64,000 bases of DNA, from the NCBI GenBank assembly GCA_037953625.1, contig CM075654.1:25785501-25849500 (forward strand). The letters are read 5' to 3'. Positions 1-11,425 of this stretch are shown piece by piece. The number at the start of each line of letters is the position of its first letter. Position 1 is the first letter of the stretch. Origin of the DNA: Crotalaria pallida. Lineage: Eukaryota; Streptophyta; Magnoliopsida; Fabales; Fabaceae. A model generated the notes under the pieces. It was not told where the DNA came from, did not search any database, and saw only the letters and a list, made by a program, of their open reading frames with translations. The position numbers were made by a program, and so were the translations under genes.

Positions 1-231
1 GAGTAGTATTCTTTAGTTTATTTTCGGTACTTAGTGTAGTTATTAGTAAATTCTATTTTTCTTTTTATTTTTCTGTTTTTAATTAGTTTAATTTAGTTTT
101 AATTTAACAGGTGCTTCTTAACCGTTTTTATGCTTTTACGTTCTACAGGTAATTGAGGTCTTGTGCAACTTAATCCCGAATTGGAGCTTAGTGTGAAACG
201 GTTGAAAAAGCAAGCAAAGCAAGCAAGAAAG

Positions 232-2406
232 ATGGCTGAATCACATGGTTCTGGTGGAACACCCCAACCCACAAGGAAGACTTTGGCTGATTACACCACA
301 GTGGATCCAGATGTCTGCACATCCAGTGTAGTCCGGCCAACAATTACAGCAGCTGCATTTGAGATTGATCCTCAATATATTCATCTCATCAAACAGGATC
401 AATTCTCAGGTGCACCTACTCAAGATCCTACTGAGCACATAGCCAATTTCCTTCAGATGTTGGACTTTTTCAAGATAGAAGGTGCATCAGATGAGGCGAT
501 TTGCATGCGTATGTTTCCTCTTTCTTTGAGGGACAAGGCCTTTACATGGATGAGGAATCAGCCTCCTGGAAGCCTTTCCAGTTGGGATGTTCTGGTCAAG
601 AAATTCATGGCCCAGTTCCTTCCAGCTGGAAAGCAAGCCAAGCTCCACCAAGATGTCAACTCTTTTGTTCAAGCAGAGGGGGAGCTGTTACATGATGCAT
701 GGGAAAGATACAACCAGCTGTTGAAGAAGTGCCCGACACACGCTATACCAGATTGGATGCAAATCCGTTTATTCTATGATGGGTTGAGGAGCACAAATAA
801 ATTCATGATTGATGCAGCAGCTGGAGGATCCTTGATTAAGAAGACTATGGAAGAGGCAAAAGAAATAATTGAGACAATGGCCTACAACAGCAGTCAAGCC
901 CTTGCTGACAAGACTATCTTGAAAAATCCAGATCTGAGCACTACCCAGATGCAGACTCTCATTCAGCAGAATAAGGAGATGCATGATCAGATCACAACAT
1001 TAATGAAAAGGATGGGTCAGACTCAGTTGGGAGCAGTGAGTAGCACACTTATGTGCGACTTTTGCAATGGGAACCATAGGAATGGAGAATGTGCCAATGA
1101 AATGGGGAAAGCAACGACTATTGAGGAACAAGCAAAATATGTGGGTGGTGGAGGAAATAGAAACAACATGTACTCCAACACCTACAATCCTACATATCGC
1201 AACCACCCAAATTTCTCATGGAACAGCCCAGCACTGAATCAGCCACAACAACAGCAGAAACCTTCTTGGGAGATAGCACTTGACAAGCTGACCAACTCCA
1301 CCCAATCTTTCATTGAGGAAACTAGAGCCCAGTTTGCTAATCAGGGTGCTAACATTCGTAATTTGGAGGTGCAAGTGGGTCAGATTGCCAAGCAGATTTC
1401 TGAGAGGTCAGTGGGAACTTTTCCTAGTGACACCATAGCTAATCCCAAGGAAAGGTGCATGAAGGTGACACTCCGAAGTGGCACAACATATGATGAACCA
1501 ACTACCAAGGGGAGTGCCACCAATGAAAATTCAAGCAAAGAGAAGGAGCCTAAGTGTAATGCAACATCAAAGAAGAAGGAAGGTGCAATTGGAGCATCGA
1601 GTACGCAGGGTCCACCTGCGGATCACAATCCGGTTCAACCCAAGCTAGCTCCTTTGCCTTTGAGGGTGCCTTTTCCTCAAAGGTTGAAGAAGGATGAAGA
1701 CAAGAGGCACTTTCAAAAGTTTCTGGACATGATCAGAAAGATCCAGATTAATATCCCATTTGCAGAGGCTCTTGAACAAATGCCTTTGTATGCGAGATTT
1801 ATGAAGGATCTTCTGACCAAAAAGAAGGGGATGCTCACTGGAGAGACATTTCCAATTGCTGAGAAGTGTAGCAGAATCATAAAGTCCAATCTGCCACCGA
1901 AGTTGAAGGATCCAGGAAGCTTCAATCTACCTATAAGCATCGGCAAGGATTATACAGGTAAGGCCCTCTGTGACCTTGGTGCCAGTGTTAATATAATGCC
2001 TTTGTCACTTTTCAATAAGTTAGGAATAAGAGAGATTAAGCCGACCCCGATTCTATTACAACTAGCTGATAACACTGCCCTCCGCCCCTATGGAGTGGTG
2101 GAAGATATCTTGGTGAAAGTAAAGGATTTTATATTACCCCTTGATTTCATGGTGCTTGACATAGAAGAGGATGATAACATTCCTCTAATTTTTGGAAGGC
2201 CTTTCTTGGCCACAGCAGGGGTAATCATAGATGTTCTTAGAGGAGAAGTTATTCTCCGTGTTAATGGTGAGCAAGCAGTGATAAATATTTTTGAAAAACC
2301 ACCATGCACGGCGGATGACTTCCCCCAAATAAATTGTGTTTCAAACTCTAATGAACAAGGTAATGATTTAGAGTTTGTACACCCTTCTGAAAACAACTGC
2401 CCTTAA
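232..2406 (+). CDS. Athila-type gag-protease polyprotein
   Basis: Encodes the particle protein (gag) fused to an aspartic protease of a Ty3/gypsy element. The retrotransposon gag domain lies at about residues 65-200 (FPLSLRDKAFTWM, later LFYDGLR). A CX2CX3HX4C zinc-knuckle-like motif begins near C275 (CDFCNGNHRNGEC). A Q-rich linker and Lys-rich stretch follow. The protease active site is D581-L-G-A (CDLGASVNIMPLSLF), with a downstream IFGRPFLAT flap-like segment. The open frame begins at 163 only through a GTG; 232 is the first in-frame ATG, giving 724 residues. The frame has no internal stops, which is unusual in this window. It ends at TAA shortly after the protease, where RT should begin in a complete element. 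Pol must come from elsewhere. Confidence 0.85.
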   Translation: MAESHGSGGTPQPTRKTLADYTTVDPDVCTSSVVRPTITAAAFEIDPQYIHLIKQDQFSGAPTQDPTEHIANFLQMLDFFKIEGASDEAICMRMFPLSLRDKAFTWMRNQPPGSLSSWDVLVKKFMAQFLPAGKQAKLHQDVNSFVQAEGELLHDAWERYNQLLKKCPTHAIPDWMQIRLFYDGLRSTNKFMIDAAAGGSLIKKTMEEAKEIIETMAYNSSQALADKTILKNPDLSTTQMQTLIQQNKEMHDQITTLMKRMGQTQLGAVSSTLMCDFCNGNHRNGECANEMGKATTIEEQAKYVGGGGNRNNMYSNTYNPTYRNHPNFSWNSPALNQPQQQQKPSWEIALDKLTNSTQSFIEETRAQFANQGANIRNLEVQVGQIAKQISERSVGTFPSDTIANPKERCMKVTLRSGTTYDEPTTKGSATNENSSKEKEPKCNATSKKKEGAIGASSTQGPPADHNPVQPKLAPLPLRVPFPQRLKKDEDKRHFQKFLDMIRKIQINIPFAEALEQMPLYARFMKDLLTKKKGMLTGETFPIAEKCSRIIKSNLPPKLKDPGSFNLPISIGKDYTGKALCDLGASVNIMPLSLFNKLGIREIKPTPILLQLADNTALRPYGVVEDILVKVKDFILPLDFMVLDIEEDDNIPLIFGRPFLATAGVIIDVLRGEVILRVNGEQAVINIFEKPPCTADDFPQINCVSNSNEQGNDLEFVHPSENNCP

Positions 2407-2611
2407 GCCCCTTCTAGGGGCGATGAGTCAGGCTCGTGACATTAAACAAGCGCTTTTTGGGAGGCAACCCAATTTTAAGTAATTCTCCTTTAGGATAGGC
2501 ACTTTAGGATAGGTGATTTTTTGTTTGTAGTTTAGGATAGTTCAGGTAGTTTGTTATTTCTTTTTATTTTCTGCATTTGCTGTTTTAAAAAAAAAAATCA
2601 CTGGTACAGAC

Positions 2612-3060
2612 CAGGCGCGCCTGAGGCGCATGGCCTGGCGCGCCTGGGGCGCGCGCGTCTGCAGGTTTATGCCCAGCACGCCTGGGGGGAGACATCCAAT
2701 TTCCCCCACTTCCCTTTCATCCCCAATTCAATTCTTAAGAACCCAAACCCCCAATTTAATCCCCAATTCTTATATTCCATCAAATCCACCCATATTTCAA
2801 ATTAATCACTCACAACTCCATTAATCATTATAAACATCATCAATTTCTCTCCTTTTTCATTCAAATTTTTCAAAAACCCCATTCCCCTCTCTTCTCTTCT
2901 CAATTCGGATTTTTCAAAAAAGGGCTAGGGAACACGAATTTTTCATTGTTTTAAGGTAAGAATCTCTTCTCTATCCTTCTCTGGTCTGATTTATTTAGAT
3001 TTGGAAGGTTAGGATTGAGTTCTCTCTTTAAAATTTTGAAGGTTTTGTGCTGCCTGCCAG
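2612..3060 (+). promoter_or_regulatory. Internal promoter-like module with GC palindromes before the accessory ORF
   Basis: A sharply GC-rich block (2612-2690) holds GGCGCGCC twice (2614-2621 and 2637-2644) plus further GCCTGGG cores in a very AT-rich setting. It is followed by a weak TATA-like TTATATTC near 2770, a C/T-rich leader, a consensus splice donor AAG/GTAAGAAT at 2956 and a possible acceptor CTGCCTGCCAG ending at 3060, about 40 bp before the ATG at 3101. The same GC module occurs in this family's LTR (6252-6332) ahead of its TATA. I infer a second promoter with a leader intron driving the accessory ORF; no transcript evidence is available. Confidence 0.45.
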
Positions 3061-3100
3061 GTGTTCGATATATTGCCTTTTGCAATTTTTGAACTAAAAC

Positions 3101-4359
3101 ATGTTGAGAAGAGGAAAGAGGCCAATGGTGGACAGTAGTGGAGAGGTTGGGACGACTTTTGAGCATCCGAAAGTCGCCGAGATTCATGATGGAAAGATGG
3201 TTAAGAGGAGGGTGCAACCGGAATTGGGCATGGTCCTTGATGAGACCATTTCCGGTCAGCAGGTGGTTGGTCTGAGAGGTGTGGAGGAGGTGATGGAGGT
3301 GATTCTAGTGAACAAATGGGAATCCTGGGTTAGAGGACCACCGAAGTATTTGAGTCAGAAATTGGTGTGGGAGTTTTATTCGCATGCTTGGTGGCGTGCA
3401 CAATTAGAGAAGAAGGAGGAGTTGTTGCATGGAACGGTTGAGCATCGGAGGGTTGCGTATGTGAGAGGCAAGGAAGTGCCGTATGATGCTGCTACTATAG
3501 CACGTGTCCTACACCTTCCTAGCTACTCGCCTACTATGGCCCCAGCTTTGTTCAACACGGATAGTTATGATGATGAGGGTATGTATTCTCTAGATATGCT
3601 TCAGAGACATTTGTTCTTGGCTGGAAAAATATGGAATTTAAATATTAATCAAAGGCCAAAACATGTGTCACAGAGGAATATGCAGGGAGCTGCCCGGTTT
3701 TGGGTTAGGTTCATTATGCACAACTTGTACCCTCATTCCCATGACACTGAGATTTCCCCGGCCATATGTCGTTTAGTGTATGCCCTTAAATCCTGTGTTA
3801 TAGTTGATGCGGCGTCGCTGATTTCTGATCAGTTGCACCGCTTTGCCTTGAGTGATAAGGGATACGTGGGATTCCCTTGGGTAATACACCAGTTATGTTC
3901 TACTGTGGGGGTGGTGCCTGGGAGTGATGAGATGAAGGAGATTAAGAGGGCCACCATGCTGACTAAAGCTGTCTGGGATAATTATGTTTTACTTGCTATT
4001 AAGACAGCTAGGGAGGATAGACACCCACCCATTATTCTTGACCCATAGCCACCAGCCAGGATAGAGCAGGATCTTCTCGCCGACCGGCACAGTCGTCGGA
4101 TGGTGTGGAAGACCTGAGGGTTATGATGCAGTCCATGATGAGAGAGCAGGCACTGCAGGGGCGTTATTTGCGGCAGCAGGCCTAGTTCCAGCGTGTACAG
4201 TTACGCAGGGACGAGGTCCGCGATGATATTATGAGGGCCTGGAGTGTTGATCAGGGTTATGCTTTTGATCTGCCCCCTTATTCGGACTATGAGAAGAGTC
4301 TGTTAGACTATCCGGTGGATGTGCCTGAGCCTGATGATAGAGGGATGGATGAGGACTAG
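3101..4359 (+). pseudogene. Athila-type late accessory ORF (putative plant transposon protein family)
   Basis: The open part (3101-4048, 315 residues) resembles the 'putative plant transposon protein' domain encoded after integrase in Athila elements. Cues are KWESWVRGPPKYLSQKLVWEFYSHAWW and VRGKEVPYDAATIARVLHLP. The function is unknown; it occupies the env-like position, but I see no signal peptide or membrane segment. After the TAG at 4046-4048, coding-like sequence resumes in another frame from 4054. It has one more in-frame TAG (4183-4185) and a strongly acidic tail ending at TAG 4357-4359. The C-terminus therefore appears lost to a frameshift plus a nonsense codon. The ATG at 3101 is the first after the promoter-like leader. 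Confidence 0.65.
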
Positions 4360-5985
4360 TTGGGGTTGTTCTTATTTTGATATATCTGATGTATTTTCCC
4401 CACCCCGCTCTGTACCTGTGATATTATTTGAGTTTGCACTTTCTAGGATTTTAATTTTTTATTTAATGCATGGATATTTATTTTGATTATTATCTTGTTG
4501 CATCTGTATTGCTGAGTTTTGTGCAGGCGTGAATGTTGTCTCTTCCCATTGGTGGTTCTTTGTTGCACCAGTACTAACCATTGCAGGTATTAAGTTTGGG
4601 GGAGCAACATTTCTCTTGTGATTAATGCTATTTATGTGGATGTGATAGGTAGTATAGGTTTTTAATTTTTATTTTGTAGTTTTTAGGTAGAGTAGTTTGC
4701 TTGAGGACAAGCCAACATCTAAGTTTGGGGGAGTATACAAAATAAAAATTGATTTTTCATGACTTGAATTGTTTCCCCATATTTGGTATTGGTTTGTGTC
4801 TCTAGTGAAAGTAGGTGATTATTCTAGATTTAGGACTTTTTCTCTTTTGATGCATGTGTATATTTAGTTTAGGACTTAGAGTCATTGGTATTCGACTCTA
4901 TTTGATTGAACTGTAAATATGATTATGGTGACTGGGTTATTTCGACAAATGCTTTCAGAACTTGTGATTAGTGAACTGACTTTAGCCCAGTGAGGTTTTG
5001 AGCCTTATATTGAGGGGTATGAATTTTATTGAAATATTCTAATTTTGAGACCCCTATTCTTTCATGAGTGTGTTCACTTTGATATTGTCTTCTAGAACTT
5101 GACCGGTGACCATTTCAAAATTGATAATTGATTGCATGCATTAAGATGATTAAGGCACTTAGGATGTGTTTTTGTAGCCTTCAGATGTTTTGCATTGATA
5201 ATTTTCCCTTAGTTGCCTATTTTGAGCCTTATAATGATATATGATTTTTCTTTGGTACCTTGCATTTATTGCATATTCTTTGTAGTACCTTGGGAATTTT
5301 GAATGAGCAATTGAGAGGAATATAGAAAGAAATAGTGAAAGTAATTGGTGAAAAGTGTATGAGTTCTATTTCTCTTCCGTGTGAAAGAAAAGAAAAAAGA
5401 AAAAAAAAGAGAATTAAAAAATAACAAATGTAAAGGAAGAGAATAAAAGAAAAAATTGAAAAAGAAAGGAAGAATAAAATGTTCCTGATGTGAGTGTGAG
5501 TCTTTATTGTATTCATTGCTCATTCATGGTTTTTGAGGGAAACTTGCTTTTGTAAATATTTTTGCGAGTTAGCCTTTGTTTTATCCCTTCTTTCTTTTAT
5601 CCCACCTGACACTTTTAGCCATGGCCTCATTACAACCAAAAATAAGACCTTTTGATTTTTGCATACTTTCAATAATTTCAGTGGAGATGTTGGTCTATGG
5701 TTAAGCCTATGGTAACACATTATCATTGTTAAAATTGAGTGAATTGAAAATATGACCCTTATACACTTTTGAGAGAAACAATTGAGAGGTTGAGAGTGTT
5801 CATTAGTTCTGAGTTCTGAATGGGATTGTTATGTTAACTAGTATGTAATTGTGTATATAGTTTGTGATAATATGTGTCGAAGTGATGAGTCATAGTCTTG
5901 GATTAGGTGTGTTCATGTTGATTTAGGGAGTTTGTCTTTTATTTAGAATTTTTATTTTACTTTTGCCTGGGACATGCAAAATGCT
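4360..5985 (+). other. Athila-like 3' untranslated tail with two extra polypurine tracts
   Basis: No coding sequence is seen in this 1.6-kb T- and G-rich stretch. Two extra copies of AAGTTTGGGGGAG, identical to the tract that abuts the LTR, occur at 4592-4604 and 4721-4733. A purine-rich AAAAGAAAAG patch lies near 5390-5475. Such tails before the 3' LTR are normal for Athila and Tat elements. Confidence 0.6.
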
Positions 5986-5998
5986 AAGTTTGGGGGAG
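5986..5998 (+). other. Polypurine tract, primer for plus-strand DNA
   Basis: AAGTTTGGGGGAG lies directly against the LTR start TGATTTGGG at 5999. It is the third copy of this tract in the element. Confidence 0.8.
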
Positions 5999-7258
5999 TG
6001 ATTTGGGTCTGATATATATACCTTTTGGACTTCATTTTATCCTCTTTTACTTTGATTTTCATAGCAAACTTAGGATCTTTTTATTAGTTTTTAGGAATTT
6101 TAGTAGTTGTAGTTTCCCATGAACTTTTTTATCGTTTGTTCAGTGTTTCAGGTGATTTTGGAGCTCAATTGCGAAAAGTAATTATGGAATTGGAAAGAGC
6201 ATTTAAAGACCTTGAAATAGGAAAAAGAACGGAGAAAAACGGAGCCGGAACCAGGCGCGTGGACGGGTGCGCCTGGGGCGCGCCACTTGAGGAACAACAG
6301 CAGCAGCAGAGGCGTGCGCCTGGGGCGCGCGTACACCAGAAAAAGCCCAATTGGGCCAAAACTTCAGAAATTGATTGGGATTCTACTTAGAGATAGATTG
6401 TAATTATAAATTAGTGATTTAGAATTAGGTTAAGCAGCCAACTTAGAGGAGAAAAACAGAATTTAGATTTGAAGAGGGAGATTGCATTGATTTGGAGCAT
6501 TTGAAGATTGAAGGATTTGGGGTAATTTGTCTATGAATTTCCCTATTATGTCTTTTCTTCTTCTTATTTCTATGTGTAACTAAAAGCCTCGTGTTAGGAA
6601 CAAGGTGAATTTGTATGGCGTAGCTTATTTCAATTTATGATTTAGGATTTTGCTGTTTTCAATTCATGCATTAATTGTGTTTTTATTATATACATAAACC
6701 GGCGCAATTTATGTTATGGATCTCTTAATTCACAACGAGAGTTGGGATTTTGAATAGGCCATGCAATAATGGTATAATCAGTTTAGTTATAGAGATATGA
6801 TTAAATGATTATATGACTTTATAATTCCCTTGTGCTGAAATTGATATTTTCTTATATTGTAATTTGTTGAGAGATCAAGGATTAAGTATTTAGAAAATAA
6901 GGGTAATATTAGAGAGATCTAATTATTGCTATTTGAGAGGAATGGTCCATGAATTGAAGGATAATTAAAGGAAAATCTGAATTATAATTGAATAAGTGAA
7001 ACCTACAATGCAACCAACGTTCCTAACCACTTTTCTCCCATTGTTCTCTAGTTTTAATTTAATTTCAGCAACTTAGTAGTTTAGTTAATTATAGTTTTTA
7101 AATCTGAATTATTAATTTAAACACTTTTTAGTTTATAGGATTTATTTTTAATTACATTAAGGTGAAAATATACTAAAAACACAACTCCCTGTGGGACGAT
7201 ATTCGGTCTTCCAGACTATATTACTCGTTGACCCAGTCCACTTGCTGGCAAATCAACA
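5999..7258 (+). repeat. Athila-like 3' LTR
   Basis: The LTR starts with TGATTTGGGTCTGATATA after the polypurine tract and ends in CAAATCAACA. Near its end is CCCTGTGGGACGATATTC, a block shared in reverse with the LTR at 61410-62699. GC-rich palindromic motifs (6252-6332) precede a TATA-like TTATAAATTAG near 6396. The right edge is fixed by the break in the neighbouring minus-strand gag frame, so it is accurate to a few bases. Confidence 0.75.
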
Positions 7259-8784
7259 AAGGGTGGCCTGGGTACATGTCTGAGTTCAGTCTGCATGGTT
7301 TCCCTCCATACTTGCGACCTCGGAACCGTCAGTGGAGTATAACTATCATACTTGGTGACATAAGGACGTCGGCGGTCATCCTGCTGTCCGACATGAGGAC
7401 GTCGCCGTTCACCTTGGTCCACCCTTCCACCTCTGTCGTCCCTGTTTCCTCGAGGGCGACCTCGAGGAAGGGCATTCTGCGAAGCAGCTTGGGCATTCTC
7501 CATCCTGCTTTTTTGACCTTTGCTGAACTCCTCCAGGTTGATGTATTTGTTGGATCTTTGTCTGAGCTCGGCCATATCTCTTGGTGGCTTACCTATTAGT
7601 GAGTCTTTGAACGCACCCTCTGCAAGACCCTGAGTAAAAAGGAGGACGGCCACTTCAGGAGATAAGTTGGGAACCGAGCTGGACTCGTTATGAAATCTAT
7701 GTAGATAAGCACGTAGCGATTCGTCAGGTTTTTGTGTCACTGTTGCTAGTGTGTGGTCGGATCTCGGTTGCACACAGCTAGCAGTGTATCTATTGAGAAA
7801 CTCGCGCGTCATCTCTGCCCAGCAGTTAATAGAATTATTAGGCAATGTCGCATACCATCGGAGAACTGGAGCTTGGAGGGTCATGGAGAAAGCTCGGCAC
7901 TTGAGCCTATCTCCACCGCAATAGAAGTTCATAGCTCCCTTAAGAGAGTATGTGCTCTTGAGGATCTGTCAAGCCATTATACCTAGGTATGTTACTAGGT
8001 CCGAGGTATCCTGGTGGTGGTTCATAGGACATAACAGCTGCTGTGAAAGGGTGTCCAGGGTGAGAATCATCTGAGTCGGGTTGTTGATGGTCACGGAGAG
8101 TTGGTGTATGCGTTAGTTGGGTGATGACGGTATGTGGTGTTGTTAACGTTTGTGGTGTTAATGGTGGTGGTGGTGGTGGTAAGTTTTGAGCTGGGGGTAC
8201 CAGAGTGCCCCGTTCAGCTGAAGGTCCCAAAGGTTGTGGAAGTTCGTTTGGGACTGGAGCTTGTATGACGGCTCGTTCTGCCAACTGCTGCATGGTAAGC
8301 TGCTGAAGATCTGCTATGGCTTGGCCTTGCTGCTCTATGATCCTCATTTGTTGTCTCATCATGGCCAAGACCTCTGCATCACGAGAGCTTGAAGATTGAC
8401 GTGAGTGAGAACGGTGTGTAGTACTGACGGAGTGGGCACGTTCGCCATATTGGCGGTGCTTCTCTGTGTTGGTTTCCCCAAGTTGGGAGCGTAGCTGCAC
8501 ACGCCGACCTCCCTCCTGGTGCTGAGTTGGATTTGAGGTATCTCCAGTGTGGATGGTGTAAGGTCCACTGTGGGTATGGGTAAACTCTGGGGTGGTGGGG
8601 GAGGTGGAGGTGGCGGTGGCGGAGGTGGAGGTGGGGGTGGGGGAGGAGGTGGTGGTGGTGGAGGGAGTGGTTGTGGGGACCTTGCTGTTCTATTGGCTTC
8701 AAGGTGGAGGCGCAGGTCCTCTGTTGTTGGCACCCTCCTTGGACAGCCCCTCCTCCTCCTCTGAACTGGTAGTATATCAGTCAT
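7259..8784 (-). pseudogene. Tat-like gag, frameshifted and truncated
   Basis: Minus-strand gag of a Ty3/gypsy Tat-like element, clearly related to the gag at 23744. Shared segments include FTAxxMSYEPPPGYLGPSNIPRYNG, MTLQAPVLRWYATLPNNSI, FLNRYTASCVQP, KPDESLRAYLHRF and IGKPPRDMAE. It starts at ATG 8784 (MTDILPVQRRRRG), just downstream of the primer-binding site. It uses three frames in turn (to about 8500-8359, to 7940, then to 7259), so at least two frameshifts are present. A polyproline run near 8590-8670 reads as G-rich triplets on the plus strand. The gene stops at 7259, where the Athila-like LTR begins. Protease and pol are absent from the window. Confidence 0.8.
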
Positions 8785-8820
8785 GGTAGATTTTTTGGGT
8801 GGGGATGAAGCTTTGCTCTT

Positions 8821-8838
8821 CCCCACACACGGCGCCAA
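8821..8838 (-). other. Primer-binding site of the minus-strand Tat-like element
   Basis: Read on the minus strand this is TTGGCGCCGTGTGTGGGG, directly after the LTR end ...CATCACA. It matches the TTGGCGCCGTCTGTGGG site of the second Tat-lineage element at 23691. Confidence 0.8.
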
Positions 8839-9347
8839 TGTGATGTCCTAGACTGAGAGGACCTAAAGGTAAGGGAAGAAGACCTTAAGGAAGCCTCAGT
8901 CTAGGGTTTATCTTTGATGTTTTTGGGTGTCCTTAGGTGGCAAGGTAGGAGGCCAAGAAGTAACCCTAATCACTGGTGTGTGAAGGTGGCAATTAGGGTT
9001 AGAGGACGTACCTGAGCCCCATGTAGTACGAAGCTACTTATAGGGGGGAGCTGGTTGCCCTAATGGGCTTGCTTGAGGCCCAAGTAGGGCCAGCCTGTAA
9101 TGAGCTATGAGTGGATGAGCTGTCCTTGTAGATAAGGTGCGTACGTCATCTTGTCCTTGGTATCGGAATCTCTGCGTGATGTCGGACAAGGAAGTCGGAC
9201 CTTGGTAGGAGCATAAGATCGGTTCGTGTCTGATGTTTGTTCGGCCGTTGAGCCTTGAGCTCGGCCAAGCGCACAGAGGGCTTCCTAAAGGGTCATCAGG
9301 CCTTGCGTGAGAGTTATGAGGAGCTCGGCTAAGCCGAGTCCACAACA
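8839..9347 (-). repeat. 5' LTR of the minus-strand Tat-like element
   Basis: A 509-bp LTR. On the plus strand it runs from TGTGATGTCC to GTCCACAACA, so its minus-strand termini are TG and CA. The minus-strand end abuts a primer-binding site. It contains a near-perfect palindrome CTCGGCTAAGCCGAG at 9324-9338 near its U3 end. The 3' LTR would lie left of the window because the Athila-like element interrupts the body. The flank after 9347 is GTACT, a candidate target-site copy. Confidence 0.75.
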
Positions 9348-10085
9348 GTACTGATGTGTAAAGTATAATTTTTCTATTCTGTTTAGAACTTGTAATTAAA
9401 GTTGCATCAACTTTAGAAAAATATATTTTTAGCTTGGATGCATGAGTTATGTTTTATATGAATTAGGTGTGTTTGTAATGTGGTTAGGTGATTTTTATTT
9501 ACTGCTTAATTTGTTTTTAAGGTTGCATCAAAGCAAATGATTTTAAATCCTGCTGTATGATTTATCTGTAAATGGTAGTTGTTATAAGGTATTTGGACAT
9601 GAGTTTTTGAGTAAGTAATGTTTTGGAATTTATTTTTGAAAAGTGGTAATTAAGTTCTAAAAGTTATATTATTTTTAGAAAAGGTTTTCATGATTTAAAA
9701 AGCTAAAAGAAAAAGTGATTTTTCTAGTGCAGTAATTTGTTTTTATTTTCAAAGAGGTTTTAAGCTACTGATACTGTTTTGTATATTTAAAAGATAATAA
9801 GTGTTTTCGATTTGTAAAATGTTCTTTTAATAATTTGTTTAAATTGATTTGTTATTTGGATTATGTGTATCAAATTGTTAAAGGGTCTCGTTTGGAATCA
9901 CGTGACACAAATTCGATTCAAGAGGACCCTAATTTCTTAGCTTCACATCAAGGTGAGAGAGAAGCCTTCTTAAGACATAGTGGCATGTAGGGTAATGTTA
10001 GGACGTTCCGTATCATCTCAAAGGTCGGAACTAGGGATCTATCGAGTGAGTAGTAGAACGGCAATTGTGTGTGTGTTCCGCCGTT
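9348..10085 (+). repeat. Long-LTR remnant, piece 1 of 3
   Basis: No coding potential. The piece is related to the inverted 6.1-kb LTR at 51946-58077: the block near 9955-10035 (GGTGAGAGAGAAG, then CATCTCAAAGGTCGGAAC) matches the reverse complement near 54680-54760. Removing the Tekay-like insertion joins 10085 to 21581 with one CCGTT. Confidence 0.65.
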
Positions 10086-10372
10086 TGTAACACCCCTAAT
10101 TTTCGTCTCCCGGATATTAAGGAAATTAATAATAAATAAAGTTTTATTATTAATTTATATAAATTTTCCAAGTTTATGTTTTGTATTTAATTAGCCTTGA
10201 AATATAAAAATAGGTGAAGGTATTTTTATATGGTTAATATATACAAAAATATAGATATTGCATTTTAGTCCTTGGATTAGGACCTAAATGTAATATTAGA
10301 AAGGTTCTTGGAGGGAAAGGTTTTAAAAGTATTAATTTTAAATTTTACACTGATCTAACTTAGTAATGCCCT

Positions 10373-10520
10373 GTAACCGGTTACACGACGAACCCAGAAA
10401 CTGGGTTAGTGGATTTTGATGAGTAATCATTGAAATTAATCAAAGAATCGCCACGAAATCAGTCCAGTGATAATGGGAAACACGCGTCATTGTGCATGGA
10501 ACACGAATTCCTCTATAAAA
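10373..10520 (+). promoter_or_regulatory. Core promoter of the Tekay-like LTR
   Basis: TATAAAA at 10514-10520 is preceded by the palindrome GTAACCGGTTAC (10373-10384). In the 3' LTR the same place has two palindromes, CTAACCGGTTAG (18466-18477) and GTAACCGGTTAC (18487-18498), 21 bp apart, with TATAAAA at 18628-18634. The 5' copy has lost the CGG core of the first (CTAACTTAG). Transcription probably starts about 30 bp after the TATA box. Confidence 0.65.
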
Positions 10521-11425
10521 ACCCTCAATCTTGATCAAATTAGGTTAATTTTGCTCTGGTTTGGTGTGAAGCTCTGTTCTATGGTTCTAGAATTGTTTCT
10601 TTCGATTCTCTCTCGTTTTTGAGTGTTAAAAATCGAGTGATACACTGTTGTAAAGCTTGCATCAAGAGCTTTACAAAGACATAAAAATCGTGAGTTGAGA
10701 GTTAGGGAGCTAAGAGAACGAAGCCTTTGAAGTGGAAGGGTTCAAAACTGTTTCTGCAAAAAACTGGTTCTTGGAGCTTATTTGGAGCTTCAATTTGGGT
10801 AAGTGTATGAACTCCTTTGACCTCAAAATCGTTCAATCTCTTGGTGCATGTTGCTTAGAACAAACCCTAACCAATTTCCCCAATTTTTATGGCCTGTACA
10901 TGCATAAAAAATTCTGGTTTCTGGACCCTGCTCAACTGTTGATGGCTGAAAACAGAGAATTGTGGATTCTGGGGATTTCTTCCTAATTTCAGAGATTATA
11001 CTCATCAAAAATGACTTAGAGGTATGGGAGAAGTTTACCTTATACTAGATTGAGACTAAAATTATGCGTTTTAGGATTTGAGTCAACAAAGACTCAAAAG
11101 GGCATTATGTGAATAAGTTAAAAGGCTTGGAGGCCATTTCTGTGGCTCAATTCTTTTTGAGCAAGTTTGATAATTTGCATGTAAGTTATTCTGATGATTG
11201 AATCATAATCTAAAGGCTTATTATGAGTTTTGTGATATCAAGTTATGTTTATGTTGGTTTATATGCAATTTCATACTCTCAATTGAATGCATGCAAAGGA
11301 ATATGTTTTCTGTGGATAAACATATTTGTTTTAAGGTATATGACCTCTGATAATGATTGAAATTGGTTAGATTTGAGTATGGTGGAAAATGGTATGCATT
11401 TCTGCAGTGTACACTTTGCATAATC

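Larger units (their letters stand above)
1..7258 (+). mobile_element. Athila-like Ty3/gypsy retrotransposon, pol-deleted, 5' end outside window
   Basis: The order is gag-protease (232-2406), late accessory ORF (3101-4359), long untranslated tail, polypurine tract and 3' LTR (5999-7258). In autonomous Athila elements RT, RNase H and integrase lie between protease and the accessory ORF. Here only about 700 bp separate them and none of it codes for pol, so the element is a non-autonomous deletion derivative. Its right LTR ends exactly where the gag frame of the minus-strand Tat-like fragment breaks off (7258/7259), so it probably inserted into that gag. The 5' LTR and left target-site duplicate lie outside the window. 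Lineage assignment rests on gag style, the accessory ORF and the AAGTTTGGGGGAG tract. Confidence 0.8.

Noticed and set aside
8549..8789. Poly-Gly/Val frames on the plus strand
   Set aside because: Antisense shadow of the polyproline run in the minus-strand Tat-like gag.
10732..10986. 84-residue frame in the Tekay-like LTR (copy at 18846)
   Set aside because: No ATG at its start (GTG) and it crosses the strong splice donor at 10799; the leader is better read as non-coding.
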